Source: Microbacterium festucae
GTDB taxonomy: Bacteria; Actinomycetota; Actinomycetes; Actinomycetales; Microbacteriaceae
Length of the DNA stretch: 64,000 nucleotides
NCBI RefSeq assembly: GCF_025421715.1
Contig: NZ_JAOEFC010000001.1
Span: 558,001-622,000 of the forward strand
Direction of reading: 5' to 3'
The notes beneath the pieces are model-generated. The model searched no databases, was not told the DNA's origin, and saw nothing but the letters and a program-made list of their open reading frames with translations. The translations under genes were made by a program, and so were the position numbers. Shown here piece by piece: positions 28,738 through 37,593 of the stretch (position 1 is the first letter of the stretch; each line of letters starts with the position of its first letter).

Positions 28738-30549
28738 TCAGTCGCGGTGACGCGGCTTGCGCGGCTTGTCGTCCCACTCGCGGCGCGGCCGGTCTTCGCG
28801 GGGGCGGAACCCGCGCTCGCCGCGGTCGTCGCGGTCGCGTCGGCGGGGCGCCCCGGTGTCGGGGCGCAGCTCGATGAGCTGACCCGAGATGCGGGTGTCC
28901 TTCAGACGCTCGAGGGTCTCGGCCGACAGGTCGGCGGGCAGCTCGACGAGCGAGAAGTCGGGGCGGATCTGGATCGCACCGAAGTCGTCGCGGCGCAGGC
29001 CCCCCTCGTTGGCGAGCGCACCGACGATCTGGCGAGGCTCGACGCGGTGGCGGCGGCCGACGGCGATGCGGTAGGTCGCCAGGCGCCCGCCGCTGCTGCG
29101 GCGGGGCCGCTCGTCGCGGTCGCCGCGGTCGGGGCGCTCACGGCGGTCGTCGCGCTCGAAGGTGCGCGGCTCGGCGTCGGGGTCGAGCAGCAGCGGCGAC
29201 TCGCCCTGCGCGACGACGGCCAGGGCCGCGGCCACGTCGGCCTCGGGCACGTCGTGGTGGCGCACGTAGTGGGCGACGATGTCGCGGAACGCGGTGATGC
29301 GCTCGCTCTGCTCGAGCGCCTCGGTGATGCGGTCGTCGAAGCGGGCGAGACGGGTGACGTTGACGTCTTCGGCGGTGGGCAGCTGCATCTGCTCCATCGG
29401 CTGGCGGGTCGCCTTCTCGATGCGGGCGAGCAGCCCCCGCTCGCGGGGGGTGACGAAGCTGATCGCGTCGCCGGTGCGGCCCGCGCGGCCGGTGCGGCCG
29501 ATGCGGTGCACGTAGGGCTCGCTGTCGGTGGGGATGTCGAAGTTCACGACGTGGCTGATGCGCTCCACGTCGAGGCCGCGGGCGGCCACGTCGGTGGCGA
29601 CGAGGATGTCGAGCTTGCCCGACTTGAGCTGGTTGACGGTGCGCTCGCGCTGGGCCTGGGCCACGTCGCCGCTGATGGCGGCGGCGGAGTAGCCGCGGGC
29701 GCGCAGCTTCTCGGCGAGCTCCTCGGTGATGCTCTTGGTGCGGACGAAGATGATCATGCCCTCGAAGTTCTCGACCTCGAGGATGCGGGTGAGCGCGTCG
29801 ACCTTCTGCGCGAACGAGACGACCAGGTAGCGCTGGCGGATGTTCGCCGACGTCTGGGTCTTGGCCTTGACGGTGATCTCTTCGGGATCGTTGAGGTACT
29901 GCTGCGACATGCGCCGGATGGTGGGCGGCATGGTCGCCGAGAACAGCGCCACCTGCTTGGTGTCGGGGGTGTCGGCGAGGATCGTCTCGACGTCTTCCGC
30001 GAAGCCCATCTGCAGCATCTCGTCGGCCTCGTCGAGCACCAGGAACTTCAGCTCCGAGAGGTCGAGCGTGCCCTTCTCGAGGTGGTCCATGATGCGCCCA
30101 GGGGTGCCCACGACGATGTGCACGCCACGGCGGAGCGCCGACAGCTGCACGCCGTAGCCCTGCCCGCCGTAGACGGGGAGGATGTGCACGCCCTTCATGC
30201 GCGACGCGTACTTCTCGAACGCCTCGCACACCTGCAGGGCGAGCTCGCGGGTGGGGGCGAGCACCAGGGCCTGCGGCTGCTTCTGCGAGACGTCGAGCTG
30301 GGCGAGCACGGGAAGGGCGAAGGCGGCGGTCTTGCCGGTGCCGGTCTGGGCCATGCCCACGACGTCACGGCCGGCCAGCAGCGGCGGGATGGTGGCGGCC
30401 TGGATCGCCGACGGCGTCTCGTAGCCGACGTCGTCGAGCGCCTTGAGCACCGCGCCTTCGAGTCCCAGATCGGCGAACGTGGGCGAGATCGGCGCGTCGG
30501 CTGCCGTCGCGGATGCCGTGTCGTCGACGGCGGATTCGTTGGAAGTCAC
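28738..30549 (-). CDS. DEAD-box RNA helicase with DbpA-type RNA-binding domain
   Basis: 603 residues. Helicase motifs in order: Q motif (FADLGLEGAVLKAL... PSAIQ), motif I AQTGTGKT, Ia PTRELALQV, II DEAD, III SAT, V TDVAARGLDVE and VI HRIGRTGRAGRTG. After the core comes a DbpA/CsdA-type RNA-binding domain (residues ~490-565), then an Arg/Asp-rich tail (RRDRDDRGERGF) that probably binds RNA loosely. This is the DeaD/CshA arrangement, acting in ribosome assembly, mRNA decay and cold adaptation. GTG start at 30549. Confidence 0.93.
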   Translation of the reverse strand: MTSNESAVDDTASATAADAPISPTFADLGLEGAVLKALDDVGYETPSAIQAATIPPLLAGRDVVGMAQTGTGKTAAFALPVLAQLDVSQKQPQALVLAPTRELALQVCEAFEKYASRMKGVHILPVYGGQGYGVQLSALRRGVHIVVGTPGRIMDHLEKGTLDLSELKFLVLDEADEMLQMGFAEDVETILADTPDTKQVALFSATMPPTIRRMSQQYLNDPEEITVKAKTQTSANIRQRYLVVSFAQKVDALTRILEVENFEGMIIFVRTKSITEELAEKLRARGYSAAAISGDVAQAQRERTVNQLKSGKLDILVATDVAARGLDVERISHVVNFDIPTDSEPYVHRIGRTGRAGRTGDAISFVTPRERGLLARIEKATRQPMEQMQLPTAEDVNVTRLARFDDRITEALEQSERITAFRDIVAHYVRHHDVPEADVAAALAVVAQGESPLLLDPDAEPRTFERDDRRERPDRGDRDERPRRSSGGRLATYRIAVGRRHRVEPRQIVGALANEGGLRRDDFGAIQIRPDFSLVELPADLSAETLERLKDTRISGQLIELRPDTGAPRRRDRDDRGERGFRPREDRPRREWDDKPRKPRHRD

Positions 30550-30617
30550 GTCTCAGAGTAGCCCGCCGACCCGCGCGCCCGCTGGGAGCAGGGGGTCGCG
30601 CGGGTCGGCGGCGGGGG

Positions 30618-32621
30618 TCAGTGCCGCGGCTGCGTGCGCACGGCGACCTCGCGCGGCGCGAGCTCGACATCGCCGGCGCGCACCGGCTCGTCGGTGCGGT
30701 TGGCCAGGAACAGGTGGCGCGTGTCGCCCTGGACGCGCGAGATCACCTCGACGCGGCCGTCGGCGGCCAGCGGGTCGGCGGCGAGCGCCGGCGCCTCGGC
30801 GGTGAGCGCGCGCAGCACGCCGCCGGCGCCCGCCACCCCGAGGTCGGCCGAGACGTAGGTCGCGGTGCCGCCGCCGGGCAGACGCCGCCGGGTGACGGCC
30901 GGCGCACCGTCGAGGTCTCCGCCGGCATAGGTGTCGAGCACCTCGACGTCGTCGCCGACGTGCACGATGCGCTCCGACCAGACGGTCGCCTCGGCGCCCG
31001 AGGCCAGCGCCGCGGGGCTGCCGGCCAGCAGCGGCACGAACTCCTCGACCCGGATGCCGAGCACCTCGCGCAGCGCTCCCGGGTAGCCGCCCAGCCACAC
31101 GCGGTCGTACTCGTCGACGACGCCCGAGAAGTAGGTGGTCACCAGGTGGCGCCCGCTCTCGGCGACGGCGGCCAGCCGGCCGCGCAGCGCCTCGTCGACG
31201 ACGTGGAGCATCGGCGCCACGACGACCTCGTACCCGTCGAAGGAGGCCGAGGCGGGGATGACGTCGGCGCGCACGCCCGCATCCAGCAGCGCCCGGTACC
31301 AGGTGAGGGCCTCCACGTCGTAGGCCAGCCCCTCGGTGGGGTGGCCCTCGCGTCCGCTGACCCACCACGACTCGTAGTCGAAGAGCACGGCCACCCGCGC
31401 CCGCTCGCGCAGCGCACCGGTGATCCCGGCGATCTCCTGCAGCCGCTGCCCCAGCGCGACAACGTCGCGGAAGACCCGGCTGTCGGCGCCCGCGTGCGGC
31501 AGCATGCCCGAGTGGTAGCGCTCGCCGCCGGCGCGCGACTGCCGCCACTGGAAGTAGCAGACCGCGTCGGCACCGTGGGCGACGTGGGTGAGGGCGTCGC
31601 GCACGAGCTCGCCGGGGCGCTTGGGCGGGTTCACCTCGCGCCAGTTCACGGCGCTGGTGGCGTGCTCCATGAGGAACCAGGGCCGGCCTCCGGCGATGTT
31701 GCCGGTGAGGTTCGCCCAGAACGAGAGATCGTCGCGGCCGATCGGGCCGGGGCGCAGGTAGTGGTCGTTGGAGACGAAGTCGACATCGCCCGCCCACGAC
31801 ACGTAGTCGATGTCGCGCACGTTCTGGGCGACCATGAAGTTGGTGGTCACCGGCACGTCGGGGGTGGCCTCGTGCAGCACCGCCGCTTCGGCGCGCAGGT
31901 GATCACGCACGGCATCCGAGGAGAACCGCTCGAAGTCGAGGCGCTGGCCGGGGTTGCGCAGCGTCGGCGCGATGCGCGGCGGGAGGATCTCGTCCCACGC
32001 GCCGTAGCGCTGCGACCAGAAGGCCGTGCCCCAGGCGTCGTTGAGCGCATCGAGCGTGCCGTATCGCGCGGCGAGCCACAGCCGGAAGGCCCGGGCGGCG
32101 TCATCGGAGTAGTCGTACAGGTTGTGGCATCCGAGCTCGTTCGACACGTGCCACGCCACCAGGGCGGGGTGGTCGGCGTACCGCTCGGCGAGGGTGCGGG
32201 TCAGGCGCAGCGCGTGCTCGCGGAACACCGGCGACGTCGGGCGCCAGTGCTGACGCGAGCCGGGCCAGAACACCGTGCCGTCGACGCCCACCGGCAGGAT
32301 CTCGGGGTGGTTCTTGGCCAGCCACGGCGGCGGGGAGGCGGTGGCGGTGGCAAGGTCGACGTCGATGCCGTGGGCGTGGAGGAGGTCCATGACCTCGTCG
32401 AGCCAGCCGAAGTCCCACTCGCCCGGGCGCGGCTCGAGCAGCGCCCACGAGAAGATGCCGAGCGAGACGATGTTCACGCCCGCCTCGCGCATGAGGCGCA
32501 CGTCCTCGTCCCACACCTCGCGCGGCCACTGCTCGGGGTTGTAGTCGGCGCCGAAGCGCAGCTTCCCCTCGCCCAGCGAGCCGTTCTTCACCCAGCGGTT
32601 CTTCGTCGCATCCGTCGTCAC
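30618..32621 (-). CDS. GH42 beta-galactosidase
   Basis: 667 residues. It starts with RFGADYNPEQWP, the signature of family 42. The acid/base is Glu162 in VSNELGCH and the nucleophile is Glu319 in WFLMEHATSAVNW. The beta-galactosidase trimerisation domain (VAVLFDYESWW) and a C-terminal beta domain follow. There is no signal peptide, so it acts on imported beta-galactosides. GTG start at 32621. Divergent from a TetR gene, with a palindrome between the two. Confidence 0.94.
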   Translation of the reverse strand: MTTDATKNRWVKNGSLGEGKLRFGADYNPEQWPREVWDEDVRLMREAGVNIVSLGIFSWALLEPRPGEWDFGWLDEVMDLLHAHGIDVDLATATASPPPWLAKNHPEILPVGVDGTVFWPGSRQHWRPTSPVFREHALRLTRTLAERYADHPALVAWHVSNELGCHNLYDYSDDAARAFRLWLAARYGTLDALNDAWGTAFWSQRYGAWDEILPPRIAPTLRNPGQRLDFERFSSDAVRDHLRAEAAVLHEATPDVPVTTNFMVAQNVRDIDYVSWAGDVDFVSNDHYLRPGPIGRDDLSFWANLTGNIAGGRPWFLMEHATSAVNWREVNPPKRPGELVRDALTHVAHGADAVCYFQWRQSRAGGERYHSGMLPHAGADSRVFRDVVALGQRLQEIAGITGALRERARVAVLFDYESWWVSGREGHPTEGLAYDVEALTWYRALLDAGVRADVIPASASFDGYEVVVAPMLHVVDEALRGRLAAVAESGRHLVTTYFSGVVDEYDRVWLGGYPGALREVLGIRVEEFVPLLAGSPAALASGAEATVWSERIVHVGDDVEVLDTYAGGDLDGAPAVTRRRLPGGGTATYVSADLGVAGAGGVLRALTAEAPALAADPLAADGRVEVISRVQGDTRHLFLANRTDEPVRAGDVELAPREVAVRTQPRH

Positions 32622-32637
32622 GCGACCACCCTAGATC

Positions 32638-32661
32638 AAAACCCGTGCACTTGCACGTTTT
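32638..32661. promoter_or_regulatory. Candidate operator between beta-galactosidase and TetR genes
   Basis: GTGCA-CT-TGCAC (32645-32656) is a perfect inverted repeat, flanked by AAAAC on one side and GTTTT on the other. It lies in the 66-base divergent region and just upstream of the -10 of the TetR gene, a normal place for a self-regulating TetR repressor site. Confidence 0.6.
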
Positions 32662-32675
32662 ATGCGCGGGCGGGC

Positions 32676-32681
32676 TACGCT
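32676..32681 (+). promoter_or_regulatory. -10 hexamer TACGCT, leaderless start for the TetR gene
   Basis: TACGCT ends 6 bases before the ATG at 32688. A possible -35 TTGCAC (32651-32656) lies inside the candidate operator, with a long 19-base spacer. Confidence 0.6.
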
Positions 32682-32687
32682 CTCCTC

Positions 32688-33332
32688 ATGTCGGACCCGA
32701 CTCCGCCCCGCCGAGGCCCCTACGCGAAGACCGCGGAGCGCCGCATCGAGATCATCCGCACCGCCACGGCGGTCTTCGGCGCGTACGGCTACCGGGGCGG
32801 GTCGCTGCGGCAGATCGCCAAGCAGCTCGACCTGTCGCTGACCACGGTGATGCACCACTTCCCCACCAAGGCCGCGCTGCTGGCCGCGGTGCTCGACCAG
32901 GAGGACGCCGCCGACCCGGATGCCGAGCAGCGCGCCCGCCGCGACGGCTTCGCGCCGATGGTGCTCGGTGTCGTCGCCCGCAACCTCGGCCGCCGCGAGC
33001 TGGTGCGCATGTTCTCGATCGTCTCGGCCGAGGCCACCTCGCCCGACCACGAGGCCCACGACTGGCTGATGCGGCGCTACGCCGCCGTGACCGTCGACTA
33101 CGCCCGCATGATCGGGCACGACCAGCGCGCCGGGCGCGTCCGCTCGACGGTGGCGCCCGAGGTGCTCGCCACCCTCGTCGTGAGCGGGTGGGAGGGCATC
33201 CAGATCCGCTGGCTCGCCGACGGCACCGACCCGGTCGCTGCGATGACGGTGCTGCTGCAGGCGGTGCTCGACCCGCCCGTCGCCCTCGAGGCGGTGGGCG
33301 CGGGCGTGGAGCCGGGGTCGGGGCTCGCGTGA
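32688..33332 (+). CDS. TetR/AcrR family transcriptional regulator
   Basis: 214 residues. The N-terminal helix-turn-helix is typical: ERRIEIIRTATAVFGAYGY, then SLRQIAKQLDLSLTTVMHHF with the conserved His-His-Phe. The rest is a helical ligand-binding domain of unknown ligand. It is divergent from the GH42 gene and shares a palindromic site with it, so it probably controls galactoside use and its own gene. The start is supported by the leaderless promoter. Confidence 0.88.
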   Translation: MSDPTPPRRGPYAKTAERRIEIIRTATAVFGAYGYRGGSLRQIAKQLDLSLTTVMHHFPTKAALLAAVLDQEDAADPDAEQRARRDGFAPMVLGVVARNLGRRELVRMFSIVSAEATSPDHEAHDWLMRRYAAVTVDYARMIGHDQRAGRVRSTVAPEVLATLVVSGWEGIQIRWLADGTDPVAAMTVLLQAVLDPPVALEAVGAGVEPGSGLA

Positions 33333-33393
33333 GCGGGGGTTAGCACTCCGATCCGGGGAAGGCAATCCCCGTCCGCGGCGCGGAGGCCGCTCC

Positions 33394-33399
33394 TACCCT
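33394..33399 (+). promoter_or_regulatory. -10 hexamer TACCCT, leaderless start for dps
   Basis: TACCCT ends 6 bases before the ATG at 33406. Confidence 0.6.
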
Positions 33400-33405
33400 C
33401 GGATC

Positions 33406-33957
33406 ATGGCTACGAGCACGAAGACCACCGCCCCCAAGAACAAGCGCAAGCCGGCCCGAGGCGCCGGGCTCACCGACGAGCAGAACGCCGAGTCGGGCTT
33501 CACCGCCTCGGCCGCCCTCAGCGACAACCTGCAGAAGGTGCTCGTCGATCTCATCGAGCTCGCCTCGCAGGGCAAGCAGGCGCACTGGAACGTCGTCGGC
33601 AAGAACTTCCGCGACACCCACCGCCAGCTCGACGACATCATCGACGCCGCGCGCGAGTTCAGCGACACCGTCGCCGAGCGGATGCGGGCACTGCACGCGC
33701 TGCCCGACGGTCGCAGCGACACCGTCGCCGAGACCACGACGCTCCCCGAGTTCCCGCACGGCGAGGTCGACACGGCCACCGTCATCGACCTGGTCACCGA
33801 GCGCCTCGAGGCGACGATCTCGACGTGCCGCGAGGTGCACGACGACGTCGACGAGGAAGACCCCACCAGCGCCGACATCCTGCACGCCGTGCTCGAGAAG
33901 CTCGAGCAGTTCGCATGGATGGTCAGCGCCGAGAACCGGGTTCCCCGCACCTCCTGA
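33406..33957 (+). CDS. dps: Dps family ferritin-like DNA-protection protein
   Basis: 183 residues. The ferroxidase ligands typical of Dps are visible in QAHWNVVGKNFRDTHRQLDD (His, then Asp residues). The N-terminal 20 residues hold seven Lys/Arg (STKTTAPKNKRKPARG), the kind of tail with which Dps dodecamers bind DNA. The protein stores iron, consumes peroxide and coats DNA under stress. Single gene with its own leaderless promoter and a strong terminator hairpin behind it. Confidence 0.93.
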   Translation: MATSTKTTAPKNKRKPARGAGLTDEQNAESGFTASAALSDNLQKVLVDLIELASQGKQAHWNVVGKNFRDTHRQLDDIIDAAREFSDTVAERMRALHALPDGRSDTVAETTTLPEFPHGEVDTATVIDLVTERLEATISTCREVHDDVDEEDPTSADILHAVLEKLEQFAWMVSAENRVPRTS

Positions 33958-33976
33958 CGCCCGCCGACCCCGGCCG

Positions 33977-34010
33977 CCGGGGGCGAAGGATCACAGGCCC
34001 TCGCCCCCGG
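33977..34010. terminator. Bidirectional hairpin between dps and SDR gene
   Basis: Perfect 10-bp stem CCGGGGGCGA/TCGCCCCCGG with a 14-base loop, between two convergent stop codons. Confidence 0.75.
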
Positions 34011-34031
34011 CCCTTCGGCCGCGGCGGAGGG

Positions 34032-34916
34032 TCACAGACCCTTGCCCCCGGTGACCGGCAGCACCGCGCCCGACACGTAGGACGCCGCCTCCGAGGCAAG
34101 GTAGACGTAGGCGCCCGCGAGCTCGGCCGGCTGACCGGCGCGGCCGAGCGGGGTGTCCTGCCCGAAGGTGGTCAGCCGCTCGGCATCCCACCCCGTGGCG
34201 GGGATGAGCGGCGTCCACACCGGTCCCGGTGCCACCGCGTTGACCCGGATGCCGCGGGGGCCGAGGTCTTGCGCGAGCGCCTTCACAAAGGCGACCTGCG
34301 CGGCTTTGGTCATGGCGTAGTCGACGAGGCCCGGCGACGGGTTGAAGGCCTGGATCGACGACGACACGATGATCGACGCACCCGCCGGCAGATGCGGGAT
34401 CGCCGCGCGGGCGGTGAAGACCATGCCGTAGAGGTTCGTGCGCATCACGCGGTCGAACTCCTCGGTCTCGAGGTTCTCCACCCCGTCGCGGTCCTTCTGA
34501 TACGCCGCGTTCAGCACGAGGATGTCCAGCCCTCCCAGCCCCTCGACCGTCGACTCGACGATCTGCGCTGCGAAGCCTTCGTCGCGCACGTCACCCGCGA
34601 GCGACAGTCCGGTGCGACCCGCCGCGGTGATCAGTTCGACCGTGCCGTCGGCATCCGCCTGCTCTTCGGGGAGATGCGCGATGGCGACATCGGCTCCCTC
34701 GCGGGCGAACGCGATCGCGACCGCGCGGCCGATACCGGAGTCGCCGCCGGTGATGAGTGCGCGGCGACCCTGCAGTCGGCCGCTGCCCTCGTAGCTGTCC
34801 TCACCGTGGTCGGGCGCGGGCGTGGTCTGCGCCAGCAGTCCCGGCTGCCTCTGCTGCTGGTCGGGGAAGCCGTCGTGCGGGTGGGACGTGCGGGGGTCGT
34901 TCGGCGTGGTGGTCAC
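34032..34916 (-). CDS. SDR family oxidoreductase (long N-terminal extension, stress type)
   Basis: 294 residues. A ~50-residue hydrophilic extension rich in Gln, His and Pro (FPDQQQRQPGLLAQTTPAPD) precedes a classical SDR core: ALITGGDSGIGRAVA, VLNAAYQ, catalytic Ser in IIVSSSIQAF and YAMTK (Tyr, Lys). The PGLLAQTTPAPDHGE leader and GGDSGIGRA are hallmarks of the general-stress YhdF/YhxD-type SDR group. GTG start at 34916 has an AAGGAA ribosome site. The substrate is unknown. Divergent from the TolB-like gene. Confidence 0.88.
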   Translation of the reverse strand: MTTTPNDPRTSHPHDGFPDQQQRQPGLLAQTTPAPDHGEDSYEGSGRLQGRRALITGGDSGIGRAVAIAFAREGADVAIAHLPEEQADADGTVELITAAGRTGLSLAGDVRDEGFAAQIVESTVEGLGGLDILVLNAAYQKDRDGVENLETEEFDRVMRTNLYGMVFTARAAIPHLPAGASIIVSSSIQAFNPSPGLVDYAMTKAAQVAFVKALAQDLGPRGIRVNAVAPGPVWTPLIPATGWDAERLTTFGQDTPLGRAGQPAELAGAYVYLASEAASYVSGAVLPVTGGKGL

Positions 34917-35040
34917 GTTCTCTTCCTTCGCGTCGGTCTGCAGTGCATCAGCGCCGGACGGCGCGCGGATGCGGTGGTGCCCGACACTAGGCCGCGCACC
35001 GACAGCCCGGCACGGGCTTGACACCTGCGAGAGTGGGCGC

Positions 35041-35922
35041 ATGGCCGACACCGCGTATCACCGCCGCCTCGCCCCCGCTCAGCGCACCGTCGTGGCCGTC
35101 TTCGACCGTGACGGCCGCCGAGACGACGTCTGGGAGTCGCGCGAGATCCTGCTCGAGGCGCCGAACTGGACGCTCGACGGCACGGCGCTCATCCTCAACG
35201 GCGACGGACGGCTGTGGCGCCTCGACCTCGCCGGGCGGGATCTCACCGACATCACACCCGCCGGCATGCCCTCGCTCAACAACGACCACGTGCTCGATCC
35301 CGACGGCCGCCACATCTTCCTCAGCGCGAACGACGGGCACCTGTATCGGGCGCCGCTCGACGGGGGCCCCGCCGTGCGCATCAGCGACGACGACGCGCTG
35401 CTGCACTTCCTGCACGGGGTCTCGCCCGACGGCGCCGAGCTCGCCTTCATCGGCATCCGCCGCCCGGTCGACGGGTCGTGGGGCGCCGGCGCGGTGTACA
35501 CACTGCCGGCGGGCGGCGGCACGGCGCGCCGGCTCACGGCATCCGCGGCGGCGGAGGACGGCAGCGAGTACAGCCCCGACGGGGTGTGGCTGTACCTGAA
35601 CACCGAGCAGTTCGACGGGCACGCGCAGATCGCGCGGGTGCGCCGCGACGGCGGCGACCTCGAGCAATTGACCGTCGACGAGCGCGTGAACTGGTTTCCG
35701 CACCTGTCGCCCGACGGCAGCGCCGCGGTGTACATCGCCTTCCCTCCCGGAACGGAGGGCCACCCCGCCGACCTCCCGGTGGAGCTGCGCCTGGTCGAGG
35801 GCGGCGACTGGCGGCATCCGCGCACCCTCGCGCACCTGTTCGGCGGTCAGGGCACGATCAACGTGAACAGCTGGGCGCCCGACAGCACCCGCTTCGCCGC
35901 CGTCGCCTACCCCCTCGACTGA
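35041..35922 (+). CDS. TolB-like beta-propeller protein
   Basis: 293 residues of WD40-like TolB repeats. DPDGRHIFLSANDGHLYR, VSPDGAELAFIGI, EYSPDGVWLYLNTEQ and LSPDGSAAVYIAFP are successive blades with the S/DPDG turn. There is no signal peptide, so unlike true TolB it is cytoplasmic. Such proteins bind partners or sugars; some are oligogalacturonate-lyase-like. GAGAGT lies 6 bases before the ATG, a weak leaderless -10. Confidence 0.8.
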   Translation: MADTAYHRRLAPAQRTVVAVFDRDGRRDDVWESREILLEAPNWTLDGTALILNGDGRLWRLDLAGRDLTDITPAGMPSLNNDHVLDPDGRHIFLSANDGHLYRAPLDGGPAVRISDDDALLHFLHGVSPDGAELAFIGIRRPVDGSWGAGAVYTLPAGGGTARRLTASAAAEDGSEYSPDGVWLYLNTEQFDGHAQIARVRRDGGDLEQLTVDERVNWFPHLSPDGSAAVYIAFPPGTEGHPADLPVELRLVEGGDWRHPRTLAHLFGGQGTINVNSWAPDSTRFAAVAYPLD

Positions 35923-36072
35923 CACCGCCCGGCGCTGCTGCGCGATCGGCGTGGGGCGGTGCGGCGGGGCACCCAGGCGGGGCGTGTAGGGCGCGAGAGG
36001 GGCGTTGTCAACGGGCTCGTGCGCGGCGGGACGGGGCGCGAGAGTGGAGCTCGAGCACGGAAGGCGACGACG

Positions 36073-36387
36073 ATGAGGACCACCGTTTCCCGCTACAGCG
36101 AGCACGACGAGATCGCCGAGGCACTGCGCGATCTGCCCGCCCGCCACATCGAGCCGGCGTCGGATGCCGCGAGCGCGAGCACCGGAGGAGCCTCGGGCGT
36201 GACGTGGGCGCGCATCGACGTCGACGCCTACGAGGTGCGCCAGCGCGGCGCGGTCGTCGGATACATCGACGTGGTCGGCGCGGTGTTCGTCGCCTCGGCG
36301 GGCGCCCGCCGCGACACGGCCGAGGAGCGGCGCCAGACGCTCGTGTTCGACACCGCGGTGGCGAGCCTGCTGCAGCGCGCGGCCTGA
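36073..36387 (+). CDS. Hypothetical protein
   Basis: 104 residues, not recognised. A helical N-terminus (HDEIAEALRDLPARHIEP) is followed by a short spacer and a beta-rich part (VTWARIDVDAYEVRQRG, then VVGYIDVVGAVFVASAG), ending in a helix. It looks like a small soluble actinobacterial protein, perhaps of the phosphatase- or antitoxin-sized class, but no motif supports this. Codon use fits its neighbours. Single gene in front of the P-loop protein. Confidence 0.6.
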   Translation: MRTTVSRYSEHDEIAEALRDLPARHIEPASDAASASTGGASGVTWARIDVDAYEVRQRGAVVGYIDVVGAVFVASAGARRDTAEERRQTLVFDTAVASLLQRAA

Positions 36388-36410
36388 CCGTCCGGCGCGA
36401 CCCGCCCTCC

Positions 36411-36416
36411 TAGGAT
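36411..36416 (+). promoter_or_regulatory. -10 hexamer TAGGAT that decides the start of the P-loop gene
   Basis: TAGGAT ends 7 bases before GTG 36424. The in-frame ATG at 36415 lies within the hexamer itself and would not be transcribed from it. Confidence 0.55.
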
Positions 36417-36423
36417 GCCGAGG

Positions 36424-37584
36424 GTGAAGCTGCTGCGTCTTGCCGGTGCGCCCGGCGTGGGCAAGTCGACCACCGCGTGGGAGGTCGCGCAGCGCCTTGT
36501 CGCCGACGGCGCCCCGACCGGGTACGTCGACATCGACCAGCTGGGCATGTGCTACCCCGAATCGGCCGATGACCCCGGCCGGTGGATGCTGAAGGAGCGG
36601 GCCCTCGATGCCGTCGCCGCCGAGTTCCGCGCGGCCGGCGTCGAGCACCTCGTCGTCTCGGGGGTCGCCTGGCCGCACGCCGCCCCGCCCCGCCCGGAGG
36701 CCGCCGCGGTGCGCTCGATCTGGCTCGACGCGGCGGAGCAGACCCGCCGCCGGCGTCTGGCCCCGCGTCGGCTCGACGAGGCCGAGCTGACGCGTGTGCT
36801 CGCGGCCGGCACCGCCGAGGCCGCGCGCGTCCACACCGCGTGGGAGCGCCTGGCCACCGACGACGACACCGAGCGGCAGACCGTCGACCGCGTGATGAGC
36901 CTCTGGCGGATGCCGCACCCCGCGGCGCCACACATCCCAGACCCCGAAGCCCTGACCCCCGACGCCCTGACCCCCGAACCCACGACCCCCGAAGCCCTGA
37001 CCCCCGAAGCCCTGGCCCCCGAAGCCCCGACCCCCGAACCCGCCCCGACCCCCGCGCCGGTGCTGTGGATCACCGGCGCCCGCCTGGCGGGGGCATCGCG
37101 GGTGGGCTGGGAGCTCGTGCAGCGTCATTGGCGCGCGGGGCGCACCGCCGGTTTCGCCGACCTCGCCCAGCTCTCCTTCGCCTGGCACGTTCACCGCCCC
37201 GTCGGACTCCCCGCGCTGGCACGGCTGCACGCGACGTTCGGCGCTGTCGGCGCCTCCCCGCTCGTGGTGGTCGCGCCGCTCGAGGTCGACCCCGCGCAGG
37301 TGCGTGCGGCGCTGCCCGCGAGCGCGGTGTCGTTCGTGCGACTCGCGCCGGATGCCGACGGCATCCGCGCACACGCCGGTTTCCGCACGCGCGGAGAAGG
37401 GCCGGTGCTGGCGGGCGATGACCTGTGCGGGGCGTCGGCAGCCCACGTGGACGGCGTGCTGCGCCTGTCGGCGGCGCAGTCCGCCCGCCCCGCGCGCCCG
37501 ACCGAGATCGTCGTGCCGACCGCGGGCCTCTCCCCCGCGGCGGCGGCCGACGCCGTCGCCGGTGCCGTCACCGGCGGGGCGTGA
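36424..37584 (+). CDS. Duplicated P-loop kinase-like protein with degenerate second domain
   Basis: 386 residues from the GTG. The N-terminal domain has a full Walker A, GAPGVGKST (Lys14), then GYVDIDQLGM, like small nucleoside or sugar kinases. A low-complexity linker (residues ~175-210, repeats of PEALTP) leads to a second copy that starts VLWITGARLAGASRVGW and contains GFADLAQLSF. The alignment with the first half is clear, but GxGKST has become GASRVG, so the second site cannot bind ATP in the usual way. The start was chosen by the promoter position. The substrate is unknown. Confidence 0.75.
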   Translation: MKLLRLAGAPGVGKSTTAWEVAQRLVADGAPTGYVDIDQLGMCYPESADDPGRWMLKERALDAVAAEFRAAGVEHLVVSGVAWPHAAPPRPEAAAVRSIWLDAAEQTRRRRLAPRRLDEAELTRVLAAGTAEAARVHTAWERLATDDDTERQTVDRVMSLWRMPHPAAPHIPDPEALTPDALTPEPTTPEALTPEALAPEAPTPEPAPTPAPVLWITGARLAGASRVGWELVQRHWRAGRTAGFADLAQLSFAWHVHRPVGLPALARLHATFGAVGASPLVVVAPLEVDPAQVRAALPASAVSFVRLAPDADGIRAHAGFRTRGEGPVLAGDDLCGASAAHVDGVLRLSAAQSARPARPTEIVVPTAGLSPAAAADAVAGAVTGGA

Positions 37585-37593
37585 TCGCCTCCC

